From Aquabacterium sp. CECT 9606 (GTDB lineage: Bacteria > Pseudomonadota > Gammaproteobacteria > Burkholderiales > Burkholderiaceae_C), in assembly GCF_918741295.1 (NCBI RefSeq), contig NZ_CAKKNB010000001.1, forward strand, positions 1,582,806 through 1,646,805: a stretch of DNA of 64,000 bases, in the 5' to 3' direction. The position numbers were made by a program, and so were the translations under genes. This document shows, one piece after another, positions 1 to 6,665 of the stretch. Within the stretch, counting starts at the first letter, position 1, and each line of letters starts with the position of its first letter. The notes below the pieces were generated by a model. That model worked only from the letters and a program-made list of their open reading frames with translations. It made no database searches and was not told the origin of the DNA.

Positions 1-206
1 GCGCCAATGAGCAAGGCCACTTGTTCACGGGCCAGCTCGACGGCTTCTTCGGCGGCCCAACCGTAGGCGTGGGAGCGGCTGGCCGGGTTGCCAAAACGTT
101 CACACAGGTAGGGGATCATCTTGGCCGCCACCCGCTGGTCCACGGGGGTGGTCGCGGCATAGTCCAGGTACACAGGGCGGTTGGGCGGCACGGTCAACTT
201 GGTCAT
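1..206 (-). CDS. iscS: Cysteine desulfurase, IscS type, N-terminal part (runs off the left edge)
   Basis: The first 68 residues are visible. They begin MTKLTV, then [12 protein letters not shown] and [12 protein letters not shown], the classic N-terminus of group I cysteine desulfurases, which use PLP to release sulfur from cysteine for Fe-S clusters. The FGNPASRSH form is more IscS-like than NifS-like, and differs from the NifS at 8327-9526. The PLP lysine and catalytic cysteine lie outside the window. A very good sigma-54 promoter sits about 40 bases upstream of the start codon, so this copy looks nitrogen-regulated, perhaps heading a nif-dedicated isc set to the left. That last step is inference. 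Confidence 0.9.
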   Translation of the reverse strand, partial: MTKLTVPPNRPVYLDYAATTPVDQRVAAKMIPYLCERFGNPASRSHAYGWAAEEAVELAREQVALLIG

Positions 207-255
207 GAAAGGGCTCCTTGGGCTGTGCGTTCAATGCTGGACTCAAGGGTCTCTA

Positions 256-271
256 TGCAACTTGGGTGCCA
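256..271 (-). promoter_or_regulatory. Sigma-54 (-24/-12) promoter of the left-edge cysteine desulfurase
   Basis: On the minus strand the sequence reads TGGCACCCAAGTTGCA, matching the consensus TGGCAC-N5-TTGCA, with GG and GC at exact spacing. Transcription would begin near 245, about 40 bases before the ATG at 206. The upstream NifA site is imperfect: TGT-N10-TCA on the minus strand at 339-354. Confidence 0.75.
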
Positions 272-459
272 CCTGTTCAGCTTTGATCAAGTTGTTGATT
301 TGTATGAATAAATCGGCTGATGGTGGGCGTGGATGGCCTGAGCGATGCGCGACAAAGCCTTGTGATTTTTGTCGGGTTTGTCGGCCATTTGGCAAGGCAT
401 CGATCTTGCAAACGAGGCTGTCAATCCTTGAACCCTGTCGCTTTGCCGACCAGCCCGCC

Positions 460-699
460 ATGCCGCTCTACGACTACCAATGCCCTGCTTGCGACAAGCG
501 CTTCGAGCTGCTGGTGCGCAGCACAACCATCCCTGCTTGCCCTCAATGTGGTTCCACCGCCGTGGCCAAGTGCGTCAGCGCACCGCAGGCGCCAGGGCGC
601 AGTGCCGCCATCATTCAGAGTGGCCGCCAGCGCGCGGCCGCGGAAGGGCATTTCAGCAACTACAGCCAGGCCGAGCGGTCCAAGCTGTCTCGAAGCTGA
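460..699 (+). CDS. FmdB-family zinc-ribbon protein
   Basis: A 79-residue protein starting MPLYDYQCPACDKRFE, with a second pair of cysteines in CPQCGS. This is the FmdB/CxxC zinc-ribbon family, whose members probably bind zinc and are often called putative regulatory proteins without firm function. The ATG at 460 is chosen because homology starts there; the longer ORF-track start at 181 adds unrelated sequence. It is followed five bases later by a rhodanese and then an Ohr-type protein on the same strand, a likely three-gene unit divergent from the cysteine desulfurase. Confidence 0.85.
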   Translation: MPLYDYQCPACDKRFELLVRSTTIPACPQCGSTAVAKCVSAPQAPGRSAAIIQSGRQRAAAEGHFSNYSQAERSKLSRS

Positions 700-704
700 C
701 AAAC

Positions 705-1034
705 ATGACCGGCCGACGTCGCTTTCAACGCCTGGCCGCGCCACAAGCCCTGGCTTGGCTGCAGGCGCATCCCCAGGCCCTGGTGCTGGATGCCCGGCAG
801 GCCCACCACCACGCGCAAGGCCGCCTGTTGGGCAGCTTGCGGCTTGACGGCCGCAACCACGAAGGCTTGCTGCTGAGCCAAGCCAAGGACCGCCCGGTCT
901 TCATCCACTGCTACCACGGCCATGCCAGCCAGACCTATGCCGAGATGTTCGCGGACTTTGGCTTTGTGCAGGTCTGCGACCTGATTGGCGACTGGGAAGC
1001 GTGGTGCCAGGCGGGCCACCCCATCCACGTTTGA
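705..1034 (+). CDS. Rhodanese-like sulfurtransferase (GlpE type)
   Basis: A single rhodanese domain of 109 residues. The active-site loop CYHGHASQ matches the GlpE-type CYHGxSS loop, with the persulfide-carrying cysteine present. Such proteins move sulfane sulfur to acceptors. A rhodanese is a known companion of nif clusters in Azotobacter, and here it lies between a cysteine desulfurase and the nif operon, so a role in sulfur supply for nitrogenase cofactors is plausible but inferred. The true start (ATG 705) is in frame inside the longer track ORF; the upstream part overlaps the FmdB gene. Confidence 0.85.
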   Translation: MTGRRRFQRLAAPQALAWLQAHPQALVLDARQAHHHAQGRLLGSLRLDGRNHEGLLLSQAKDRPVFIHCYHGHASQTYAEMFADFGFVQVCDLIGDWEAWCQAGHPIHV

Positions 1035-1046
1035 CCGGAGACTTCC

Positions 1047-1484
1047 ATGGACCTTGTCTACAAAGCCCAGATGCTGACCCAAGGCGGTCGCACTGGCACC
1101 ATCCAGAGCGATGATGGCAGCTTCAAGCTCAAGCTGGCCGTGCCCGCAGCCATGGGGGGCAAGGGCGATGGGCCCAACCCGGAGCAACTGTTTGCGGGGG
1201 CGTTTGGCGCTTGCTTTGAACAGTCCGTCAGGCACATCGCCAAGAAGGGCCACCTTCCGCTCAAAGGCTGTTATGTGGAAGCCGCCTTGTCGATGTTCAT
1301 CACGTTTGAAGACGCCTACCGCATGGCCTTGAGCCTGACAGTGCACATGGCCGGGCCACTGGACCAGGCCACGGCCGACAACCTGATCGAGCGCGCCAAG
1401 GGCATCTGCCCTTACGTGGATGCCACGAAGAACAACGTGAGCTTGACGCTCAACGCGGTGCTGGACACGCCGGTGACGGCCTGA
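1047..1484 (+). CDS. ohr: OsmC/Ohr-family organic hydroperoxide resistance protein
   Basis: The 145 residues align along the whole Ohr fold: GGRTGTIQSDDG near the N-terminus, PNPEQLFAGAFGACFEQS with the first reactive cysteine, and ICPYVDATKNN with the second. The two cysteines reduce organic hydroperoxides using lipoylated proteins or dithiols. It starts 12 bases after the rhodanese stop, so it is probably co-transcribed. The partner OhrR regulator is not next to it. Peroxide protection near a nif cluster would make physiological sense but is not proven. Confidence 0.88.
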   Translation: MDLVYKAQMLTQGGRTGTIQSDDGSFKLKLAVPAAMGGKGDGPNPEQLFAGAFGACFEQSVRHIAKKGHLPLKGCYVEAALSMFITFEDAYRMALSLTVHMAGPLDQATADNLIERAKGICPYVDATKNNVSLTLNAVLDTPVTA

Positions 1485-1511
1485 GCGCCGTCACTCTGGG
1501 TTGGCGTCTTA

Positions 1512-1541
1512 GGTGGTCGTCCATTCATTGGTCAGCCGATA
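1512..1541. repeat. Direct repeat, copy 1: relic of an AI-2E permease 3' end
   Basis: Thirty bases match 19850-19879 with a single mismatch and in the same orientation. Read on the minus strand they encode YRLTNEWTTT followed directly by a stop, against YRLANEWTTT in the intact permease. No further similarity is visible on either side. It lies in the short gap between the convergent Ohr and arsA genes. Confidence 0.75.
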
Positions 1542-1597
1542 CCGCCCAAATGTGCAGGTGGGCGGCCAGCAACGAGGGGGCGTCCGGCAGCCTACCC

Positions 1598-3373
1598 TTA
1601 GGGCTTGTGAACCAGCTTGGACAGTTCGACCAGGCCTATTGGCGGGCAGATCAACCAGGGCACCGTGAAGATCCGCTTGGCCAGGCCGGCGGACATGCGC
1701 TCCATCTGCCGGCGCTCACCGGCCAGCCGCGCGGCCAGCAAGGGGTCGTGGGTACCCGCTGCCAGAACGCTCTTGTTGAGCACCCAGGCGTGAGGCTCGA
1801 TGCCGGCGCGGCGCAGATCGTCTTGCAAGGCCGAGGCCTGCGACACGGGGGTGGCTTCGGGCAAGGTCACCAGAATGATCTTGGTGTAGGCCGCATCTTG
1901 CAGCCGCATCAGTGGCGTGATCACATGGCTGGTGCCGCGACCTTCGAACTCCCGCGTCATCTGCCGGTGGTAGGCCCCGGTGGCGTCCATCAGCAGCAGG
2001 GAGTGCCCGGTGGGGGCCGTGTCCAGCACGACGAAGGCACTGCGTGCTTCACTGACGGTGCGTGAGAATGCATGGAAGACGGCGACTTCCTCCGTGCAAG
2101 GGGATTGGAGATCTTCCAGCAACAGGGCCTGTTCCTGCGCATCAAGCTTGGGTGACTTGGCCGCCATGATCCGGTCGATGTAGCGCTGCGTTTCGACCTT
2201 GGGGTCGATCCGGTCCACACGCAAGCCGGCCACCTCGCCTGCGAGGGTGCCCGTCAGGTGGGCCGCAGGATCCGTGGTGCTCAGGTGCACGGACTTGCCG
2301 CGCTGGACCAGACCCAAGGCCAATGCCGCGGCTACCGTGGTTTTGCCGACGCCGCCTTTGCCCATGACCATGATCAGGCCGTGCGGGCTCGCGGCCAGTT
2401 TGTCGGCCAAGGCGTCCAGGCCTTGCAGGGGCTCGGCGGGCTGGGCGGGTTCGGCCACGGCCATGCCCGCGTTGATGATGGCATCTGCTGGCGAGAGCAG
2501 GGCGCGCAAGGCGGGCAGGCCGACGGTGTCGAAGGCCCGCAGGGGTACCTGGTCCTGAGGCAAGGCGCGCAGCGAGGTGGGCATGTCCGCCAGTGCCTGC
2601 TGCTCCAATGCTTCGATGGCGTTGGCCACCAGGTCGGTGTGGTCGCTGGCATGGAACACCCCGTTGATGGCGAGGCGCTGGTTGTTCAGGCCCAGCTCGC
2701 GCAGCTCGTCCGAGGTGCGGGCCGCCTCGGCCATGGCGCCTTTGTCGGCCCGGGTGACAAGGACCACGGTGGTTCTGGCCGGATCGCTCAGGGCCTCCAG
2801 GGCCGCCTTGAAGCGCGCCTCCTGCATCTTCAGGCCCGAATGCGGTCCCAGGCAGGAGGCGCCTCGGTCGTTGCCGCTCAGGAAGCCACTCCAGGCTTTG
2901 GGCAGGCTGAGCAGCCGCAAGGTGTGGCCGGTGGGGGCCGTGTCAAACACGATGTGGTCAAAGTGCTGAGCGCCGTCCGAGAAGAGGGCGGCGAACTCAT
3001 CGAACGAGGCGATCTCGGTGGTGCAGGCCCCGGACAGTTGTTCGCGCACGGTGGCGAGTTCAGCAGGGCTGGCGCCGGCGTCCATTTGAGCGATGACACG
3101 CTGGCGGTAGGCTTGCGCGGCATTGTCGGGGTCAATGTTCAAGACCGACAAACCTGGCGCACCCGGCACGGCGGTGGGGGTGTTGTGCAATTCGATGCCC
3201 AGCATTTCGTCGAGGTTCGACGCGGCGTCGGTGCTAACCAGCAAAACGCGTTGGCCGGAGTCTGCCAGGGCCAGTGCCGTGGCGGTGGCCAGCGACGTTT
3301 TACCGACACCACCCTTGCCGGTGAAGAGCACGTGGCGGGTGGCGTGGTTCAAAAAGCTGGGGGCTTGGTTCAT
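1598..3373 (-). CDS. arsA: ArsA-family arsenite-type ATPase, two-domain
   Basis: The 591-residue protein has two homologous ATPase halves, each with a deviant Walker A motif (GKGGVGKTSLA and GKGGVGKTTVA) and a DTAPTGHT/S signature. The three cysteines that bind As(III) in the plasmid ArsA are all present in context: SGACTTEI, ASCLGP and SPCTEEVA. Classical ArsA energises an ArsB pump, but no arsB, acr3, arsD or arsR is visible. It is the last gene of the nif operon. Start chosen at MNQAPSF (3373); the track frame extends upstream without homology. Whether it handles arsenite, another metalloid, or targets proteins like GET3 cannot be told. Confidence 0.9.
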   Translation of the reverse strand: MNQAPSFLNHATRHVLFTGKGGVGKTSLATATALALADSGQRVLLVSTDAASNLDEMLGIELHNTPTAVPGAPGLSVLNIDPDNAAQAYRQRVIAQMDAGASPAELATVREQLSGACTTEIASFDEFAALFSDGAQHFDHIVFDTAPTGHTLRLLSLPKAWSGFLSGNDRGASCLGPHSGLKMQEARFKAALEALSDPARTTVVLVTRADKGAMAEAARTSDELRELGLNNQRLAINGVFHASDHTDLVANAIEALEQQALADMPTSLRALPQDQVPLRAFDTVGLPALRALLSPADAIINAGMAVAEPAQPAEPLQGLDALADKLAASPHGLIMVMGKGGVGKTTVAAALALGLVQRGKSVHLSTTDPAAHLTGTLAGEVAGLRVDRIDPKVETQRYIDRIMAAKSPKLDAQEQALLLEDLQSPCTEEVAVFHAFSRTVSEARSAFVVLDTAPTGHSLLLMDATGAYHRQMTREFEGRGTSHVITPLMRLQDAAYTKIILVTLPEATPVSQASALQDDLRRAGIEPHAWVLNKSVLAAGTHDPLLAARLAGERRQMERMSAGLAKRIFTVPWLICPPIGLVELSKLVHKP

Positions 3374-3468
3374 GCTGCATTTTGATCGAATGGTCTGGCA
3401 TGTGCGCCAGTTCTCCTGCTTCGATTTGCGCTGCATCAAGCGCGTGCAGCGTCTGGGCGTGCCACCCG

Positions 3469-3840
3469 TCACTGACTGGCCATCGCTGGCACCATCCGAA
3501 ACCAACCAGGCTGCTGCTGTTGGTAGACCCTCAGCCACATCAGGGTGGCGGGCACCAGCGAGCGGATGGCGAACATCAAGGCGTCGTCCAGCGCTGGGCC
3601 CGCGCGGCCTGACAGCGCCACGCCTGCGGCCGTCAGTCCGCGCCAGTCGATCTCGGGCATGCCTTGCATCAGTTCCTGGGGAAGGCATTCGGTCGTCTGG
3701 ATCAGCAGGCGCAACTGTCGCGTCACTTCGGCGCGGGTCAGCCGCGAGGCCAACAGCTCGAAATCTTCCAGGCCTTCGGTGAGGATCATCACCGCCAGGC
3801 CAGCGTCGTTGATGGTTTTGAGCAAGGCTGCGCCGTACAT
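3469..3840 (-). CDS. HepT-like (DUF86/HEPN) protein with degenerate active site
   Basis: The 123 residues follow the DUF86/HepT pattern: GLEDFELLASRLTRAEVTRQL, then LPQELMQGMPEIDWRGL, which corresponds to the family's LPxEL..PEIPWR..GxRN. In active HEPN ribonucleases an R-X4-6-H motif follows. Here that stretch reads AAGVALSGRAGP and lacks it, so RNase activity is unlikely. There is no MNT antitoxin nucleotidyltransferase beside it, unlike toxin-antitoxin loci. It starts 12 bases after the amine oxidase stop and precedes arsA by 95 bases in the same operon. Function unknown; it could be a helical interaction domain. Confidence 0.65.
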   Translation of the reverse strand: MYGAALLKTINDAGLAVMILTEGLEDFELLASRLTRAEVTRQLRLLIQTTECLPQELMQGMPEIDWRGLTAAGVALSGRAGPALDDALMFAIRSLVPATLMWLRVYQQQQPGWFRMVPAMASQ

Positions 3841-3852
3841 GGTGGGGCTCCT

Positions 3853-5436
3853 TCATTCAGGGGAAGGCCTGCTGCGCGAGCACAGCAGGTCATTGGTGGC
3901 CCAGGCAAACTCGCGCCAGGCGGCGGCCAGGTCCACCGTGATGGCCTGGAGGTAGTCGGCATCGGGCCGGTGTTCCGTGTCGAAATTCGACAAGGCGCAG
4001 GAGCTGGCATTGAAGGCCAGGGCGTCATTCACCAGGCTCTTGCTGAAACCGCTGAAGGGCGACAGAACTCGCGGTGTCAGCTCGCTGCGGCCCGAGGGGA
4101 CCGCCGCATGGTTCACGCCCCAGCCCACTTCCAAAGCGGCCAGTTGCTCCAAGGCGCGGGTGTAGGTTTGCTCCACCGTGGCCAGCAAGGCGCGTTGAGT
4201 GACGCGGTCGCGGTCCTGGCGGGCCAGCATCTGGTTCAAATGCTGCCGGTAGCGAGGCATGGTTCCCTGGCGCTCTTGCTCAACCCAGGCCTGGAAGCTC
4301 AGCAGGGCGTCGCCTTCAAGGGGCTGGTGGGTGAACGGGTCAGTCTGTCGACGTGGGCGCAGGAAGTCGGCCAGGCGGGCGGCTGATTCGAGGGCGCCTT
4401 CCATGTGGCCGGCCGCGTGACGCGCGGTTTCGGTGCCCCCAAAGAGCAGGCGGCCGGACCAGTGCGGCCGACGCAGCAGCGGGTCGGCCTGCGGGGGCAT
4501 GGGTTCGGCGTCGCTGCGGTCCAGTTCGCTGCAGGTCCAGGTATCCAGGCTCCAGTCCTTCACCAACACCGAGTCGGCATGCGCTTCGGGGCCGAACAAT
4601 TGGGTGAACTGGCTGGAGGTGAGCAAGGGCAGGCTGCGTTCGAAGGGTCGCCGGGTGTCCGGGGCCATGGCGCAAAAGCCGACCAGCGCGGCGCCTTGTT
4701 CGTCGCTGGCATCCCAGACTTCGCGCAGCACGGCTTGAGGATGGCTGACAAAGGCGCTGCCTGATTGTCCTTGCGCATGCCAGAAAGGGCGTTCAAAGCG
4801 GGCCACCGCCTTGGCCTCGCGCGCCATCCAGGTCGGCACGGTGGTCAAGGCCTGGGTTGTGGATGGCGACAGCGCTGGCTGAAAGCGAACCAATTGGGCC
4901 AACAGGCGCGGTGGCAGGGTCAGGACCACGCGACGCGCCGCCACCCGTTCAACGTGCTGGACGCCACTCTCCACGCGGGCAAAGTGCAACTCGACGTGGT
5001 CTTGGGCATCGTGGACCGCCACCAGTCGATGGTCCAGCTTGACGATGCCCTCCAGCAACTGTTCATGCAGTGACTGAGTCAGCTGGCCCATGCCCCCGGA
5101 CAGGCGGCGCGCACCGCCATGGATGCCTTGCACGTCCAGCACGTCGGGTGCGCGGGCAGGGTCGGCCAGCGACAGCACGTGGCCCTGGTCTGGCTGAGCA
5201 AAGGACTTGAGGGCCAGGGACTCGACCAGCGCGGCCATGCGGGGCTCGGTGTCGGGCCAGTACCAGCTGGCACCCAGGTCCACACGGGCACCCGACCCTG
5301 CCGAGGCATCGGTGAGGATGCGCCCGCCCACGCGGTCTCGCGCTTCGAACATCGCCACACGCAGGCCCTGAGCTTGCAACGAGCGCGCCAGGGCCAAACC
5401 CGTGAGGCCCGCGCCGACAATCGCGACGTCGATCAT
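3853..5436 (-). CDS. FAD-dependent amine oxidase-like protein with C-terminal extension
   Basis: The 527-residue protein begins MIDVAIVGAGLTGLALARSL (dinucleotide-binding fold) followed by RVGGRI, typical of flavin monoamine oxidases. FGGTETARHAAGHMEGALES closes the FAD domain near residue 360, and TE(T)xxxxxGxxxGA is the expected FAD motif. About 150 further residues follow, mostly helical, beyond where most bacterial homologues end. Start at 5436 is preferred over GTG at 5451 because GGAGG lies eight bases upstream. It follows a 2Fe-2S ferredoxin gene by 22 bases, so the pair may form an electron-transfer couple. The substrate is unknown. Confidence 0.8.
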   Translation of the reverse strand: MIDVAIVGAGLTGLALARSLQAQGLRVAMFEARDRVGGRILTDASAGSGARVDLGASWYWPDTEPRMAALVESLALKSFAQPDQGHVLSLADPARAPDVLDVQGIHGGARRLSGGMGQLTQSLHEQLLEGIVKLDHRLVAVHDAQDHVELHFARVESGVQHVERVAARRVVLTLPPRLLAQLVRFQPALSPSTTQALTTVPTWMAREAKAVARFERPFWHAQGQSGSAFVSHPQAVLREVWDASDEQGAALVGFCAMAPDTRRPFERSLPLLTSSQFTQLFGPEAHADSVLVKDWSLDTWTCSELDRSDAEPMPPQADPLLRRPHWSGRLLFGGTETARHAAGHMEGALESAARLADFLRPRRQTDPFTHQPLEGDALLSFQAWVEQERQGTMPRYRQHLNQMLARQDRDRVTQRALLATVEQTYTRALEQLAALEVGWGVNHAAVPSGRSELTPRVLSPFSGFSKSLVNDALAFNASSCALSNFDTEHRPDADYLQAITVDLAAAWREFAWATNDLLCSRSRPSPE

Positions 5437-5458
5437 GGCATGGGCCTCCACGCGTCGC

Positions 5459-5755
5459 TCAGACGAAGCTGAGCAGTTCGATGGTCACGGGCTCTTCGCC
5501 AAGCAGGGTCTGGCAGGCCAGCCGCGACTTGGAGCTGACGCCCACGATGGCGTCCAGGGCTTCGTTCTCTTTGCGCTGCACTTTGGACAGGCTCTTGCGG
5601 CCTTCCTGCACATACAGGTGGCAGGCGCCGCATTCGCCCTTGCCACCGCACTTGCTGATGATGGCGGCGCCCGCGTCCTTGATGGCCTGCAGCAGGGTGG
5701 TGCCTGCGGGGGCGTCGAAGGTGATGCCGGCGGGCAGGATGGTCAGCGTGGTCAT
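5459..5755 (-). CDS. 2Fe-2S plant/adrenodoxin-type ferredoxin
   Basis: A 98-residue ferredoxin with CGGKGECGACHLYV and a distal LACQ, the C-X5-C-X2-C ... C pattern of plant-type [2Fe-2S] ferredoxins. It probably carries electrons in the cytosol. GGAG lies six bases before the ATG. It sits between the SIR2-like gene and the amine oxidase in the nif operon, 22 bases from the oxidase, suggesting the oxidase as partner (inference). Similar small ferredoxins occur in other nif clusters. Confidence 0.88.
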   Translation of the reverse strand: MTTLTILPAGITFDAPAGTTLLQAIKDAGAAIISKCGGKGECGACHLYVQEGRKSLSKVQRKENEALDAIVGVSSKSRLACQTLLGEEPVTIELLSFV

Positions 5756-5790
5756 GTCGTTCTCCAGTTTGAAAAGGTCAGGGGTGGCCC

Positions 5791-6648
5791 TCAGGCCGCG
5801 GTCAACAACGCCGCCACCTCGGCCAGGGGTTGGGCGATGCGGGTGACGTTGTTTTCTTCCAGGAAGCGCACTTCCATGCGCGTGGGCTCGTCGGGCAGGA
5901 CGGCCCAGTGGCGGTCGCTGGAGCGCTTCATGATCTGGCGGGCAAAGCTGCGCGTGAGCTGGTCATTGAAGCGGCAGCCCAGGAACAGGAAGCCGCGCCC
6001 GGTGCGCAGTTGCTGCACCTCGGCCGGGATGGGCGTCTGGATGTCGATCTCGGTCAGCACTTCCACATAGTCCGAGTCGGACACCAGGTAGTTGCCGGCG
6101 GGCGCGTGGCCGCCGATGGGCCGGTACACGAGCGACTTCCATTCGGGCGGGCAGCTTTCAGCCAGCTGCCCCAGGGCATCGTAGAAAGCTGTCCAGGTGC
6201 CAAAGTGCTCGGACTGCGCCAGGCCTTGCACCTGGCCCCAGTCGGCGGCCGGGTGCGTCTGTGCATAGGCCGTGGTCAGGGTGTCGTCGTACCAGCTTTC
6301 CACCACCAGTGGGGGCGCCACCTTGGCCAGCCACAGGTGAAAGGCGCTGGGGACGGCGGGCTGGGCAAAGGCCTCGTTCATCAGGCTGACCACGCTCTTG
6401 CGGTGCTTGAAGTTCTCGATGAACTGCGCGGCCTGGGTCAGGCGGTTGCGGATCTTGTGGGGCACGGTGGCCTTGGCCACCAGCAGCGCCACCAGGGCCT
6501 CGGGGGTGGCGGGCACCGGGGCATCGGGGATCAGCTCCAGAATGCGCGGGCCCAGGTAGGGCACGATGCGGCCCTTCTTGAGGCCATTGCTCAGCTCGGC
6601 GAGCCAAGGCGGGGCGGTCACCGCCACGGGGGCGTCGGTCATGGTCAT
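5791..6648 (-). CDS. SIR2-like domain protein of the nif operon
   Basis: The 285 residues resemble the SIR2-like (SIR2_2) superfamily: an N-terminal Rossmann-like RIVPYLGPRIL, a later LVSDSDYVEVL (compare the family's LVLTEDDY), and GFLFLGCRFNDQLTRSF (compare LLFIGYSLxD). The canonical GAGxS glycine loop reads YLGPR and the catalytic HG reads GGH, so deacylase or NADase activity is doubtful. ATG 6648 is chosen because GGAG is six bases upstream; the TTG at 6660 used by the track is weaker. It lies 17 bases after the DegT-like gene. A role in nitrogenase maturation or regulation is inference from the operon. Confidence 0.7.
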   Translation of the reverse strand: MTMTDAPVAVTAPPWLAELSNGLKKGRIVPYLGPRILELIPDAPVPATPEALVALLVAKATVPHKIRNRLTQAAQFIENFKHRKSVVSLMNEAFAQPAVPSAFHLWLAKVAPPLVVESWYDDTLTTAYAQTHPAADWGQVQGLAQSEHFGTWTAFYDALGQLAESCPPEWKSLVYRPIGGHAPAGNYLVSDSDYVEVLTEIDIQTPIPAEVQQLRTGRGFLFLGCRFNDQLTRSFARQIMKRSSDRHWAVLPDEPTRMEVRFLEENNVTRIAQPLAEVAALLTAA

Positions 6649-6665
6649 GTGCAACTCCAATGAGC

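Noticed and set aside
390-420. TGGCA ... TTGCA before the FmdB gene as a sigma-54 promoter
   Set aside because: GG-to-GC spacing is far too long for sigma-54.
3440-3470. TGGCACG in the gap before arsA as an internal sigma-54 promoter
   Set aside because: No TTGC follows at the required spacing; the GC dinucleotide is off by one.
3374-3856. N-terminal extension of arsA in the ORF track
   Set aside because: The extra residues have no ArsA homology and overlap the HepT-like gene in another frame; homology starts at MNQAPSF.
3469-6648. SIR2-like plus HEPN-like genes as a phage-defence or toxin-antitoxin system
   Set aside because: Both have degenerate catalytic motifs, they are separated by metabolic-type genes and lie in a NifA-driven operon; a nif-linked role fits better.
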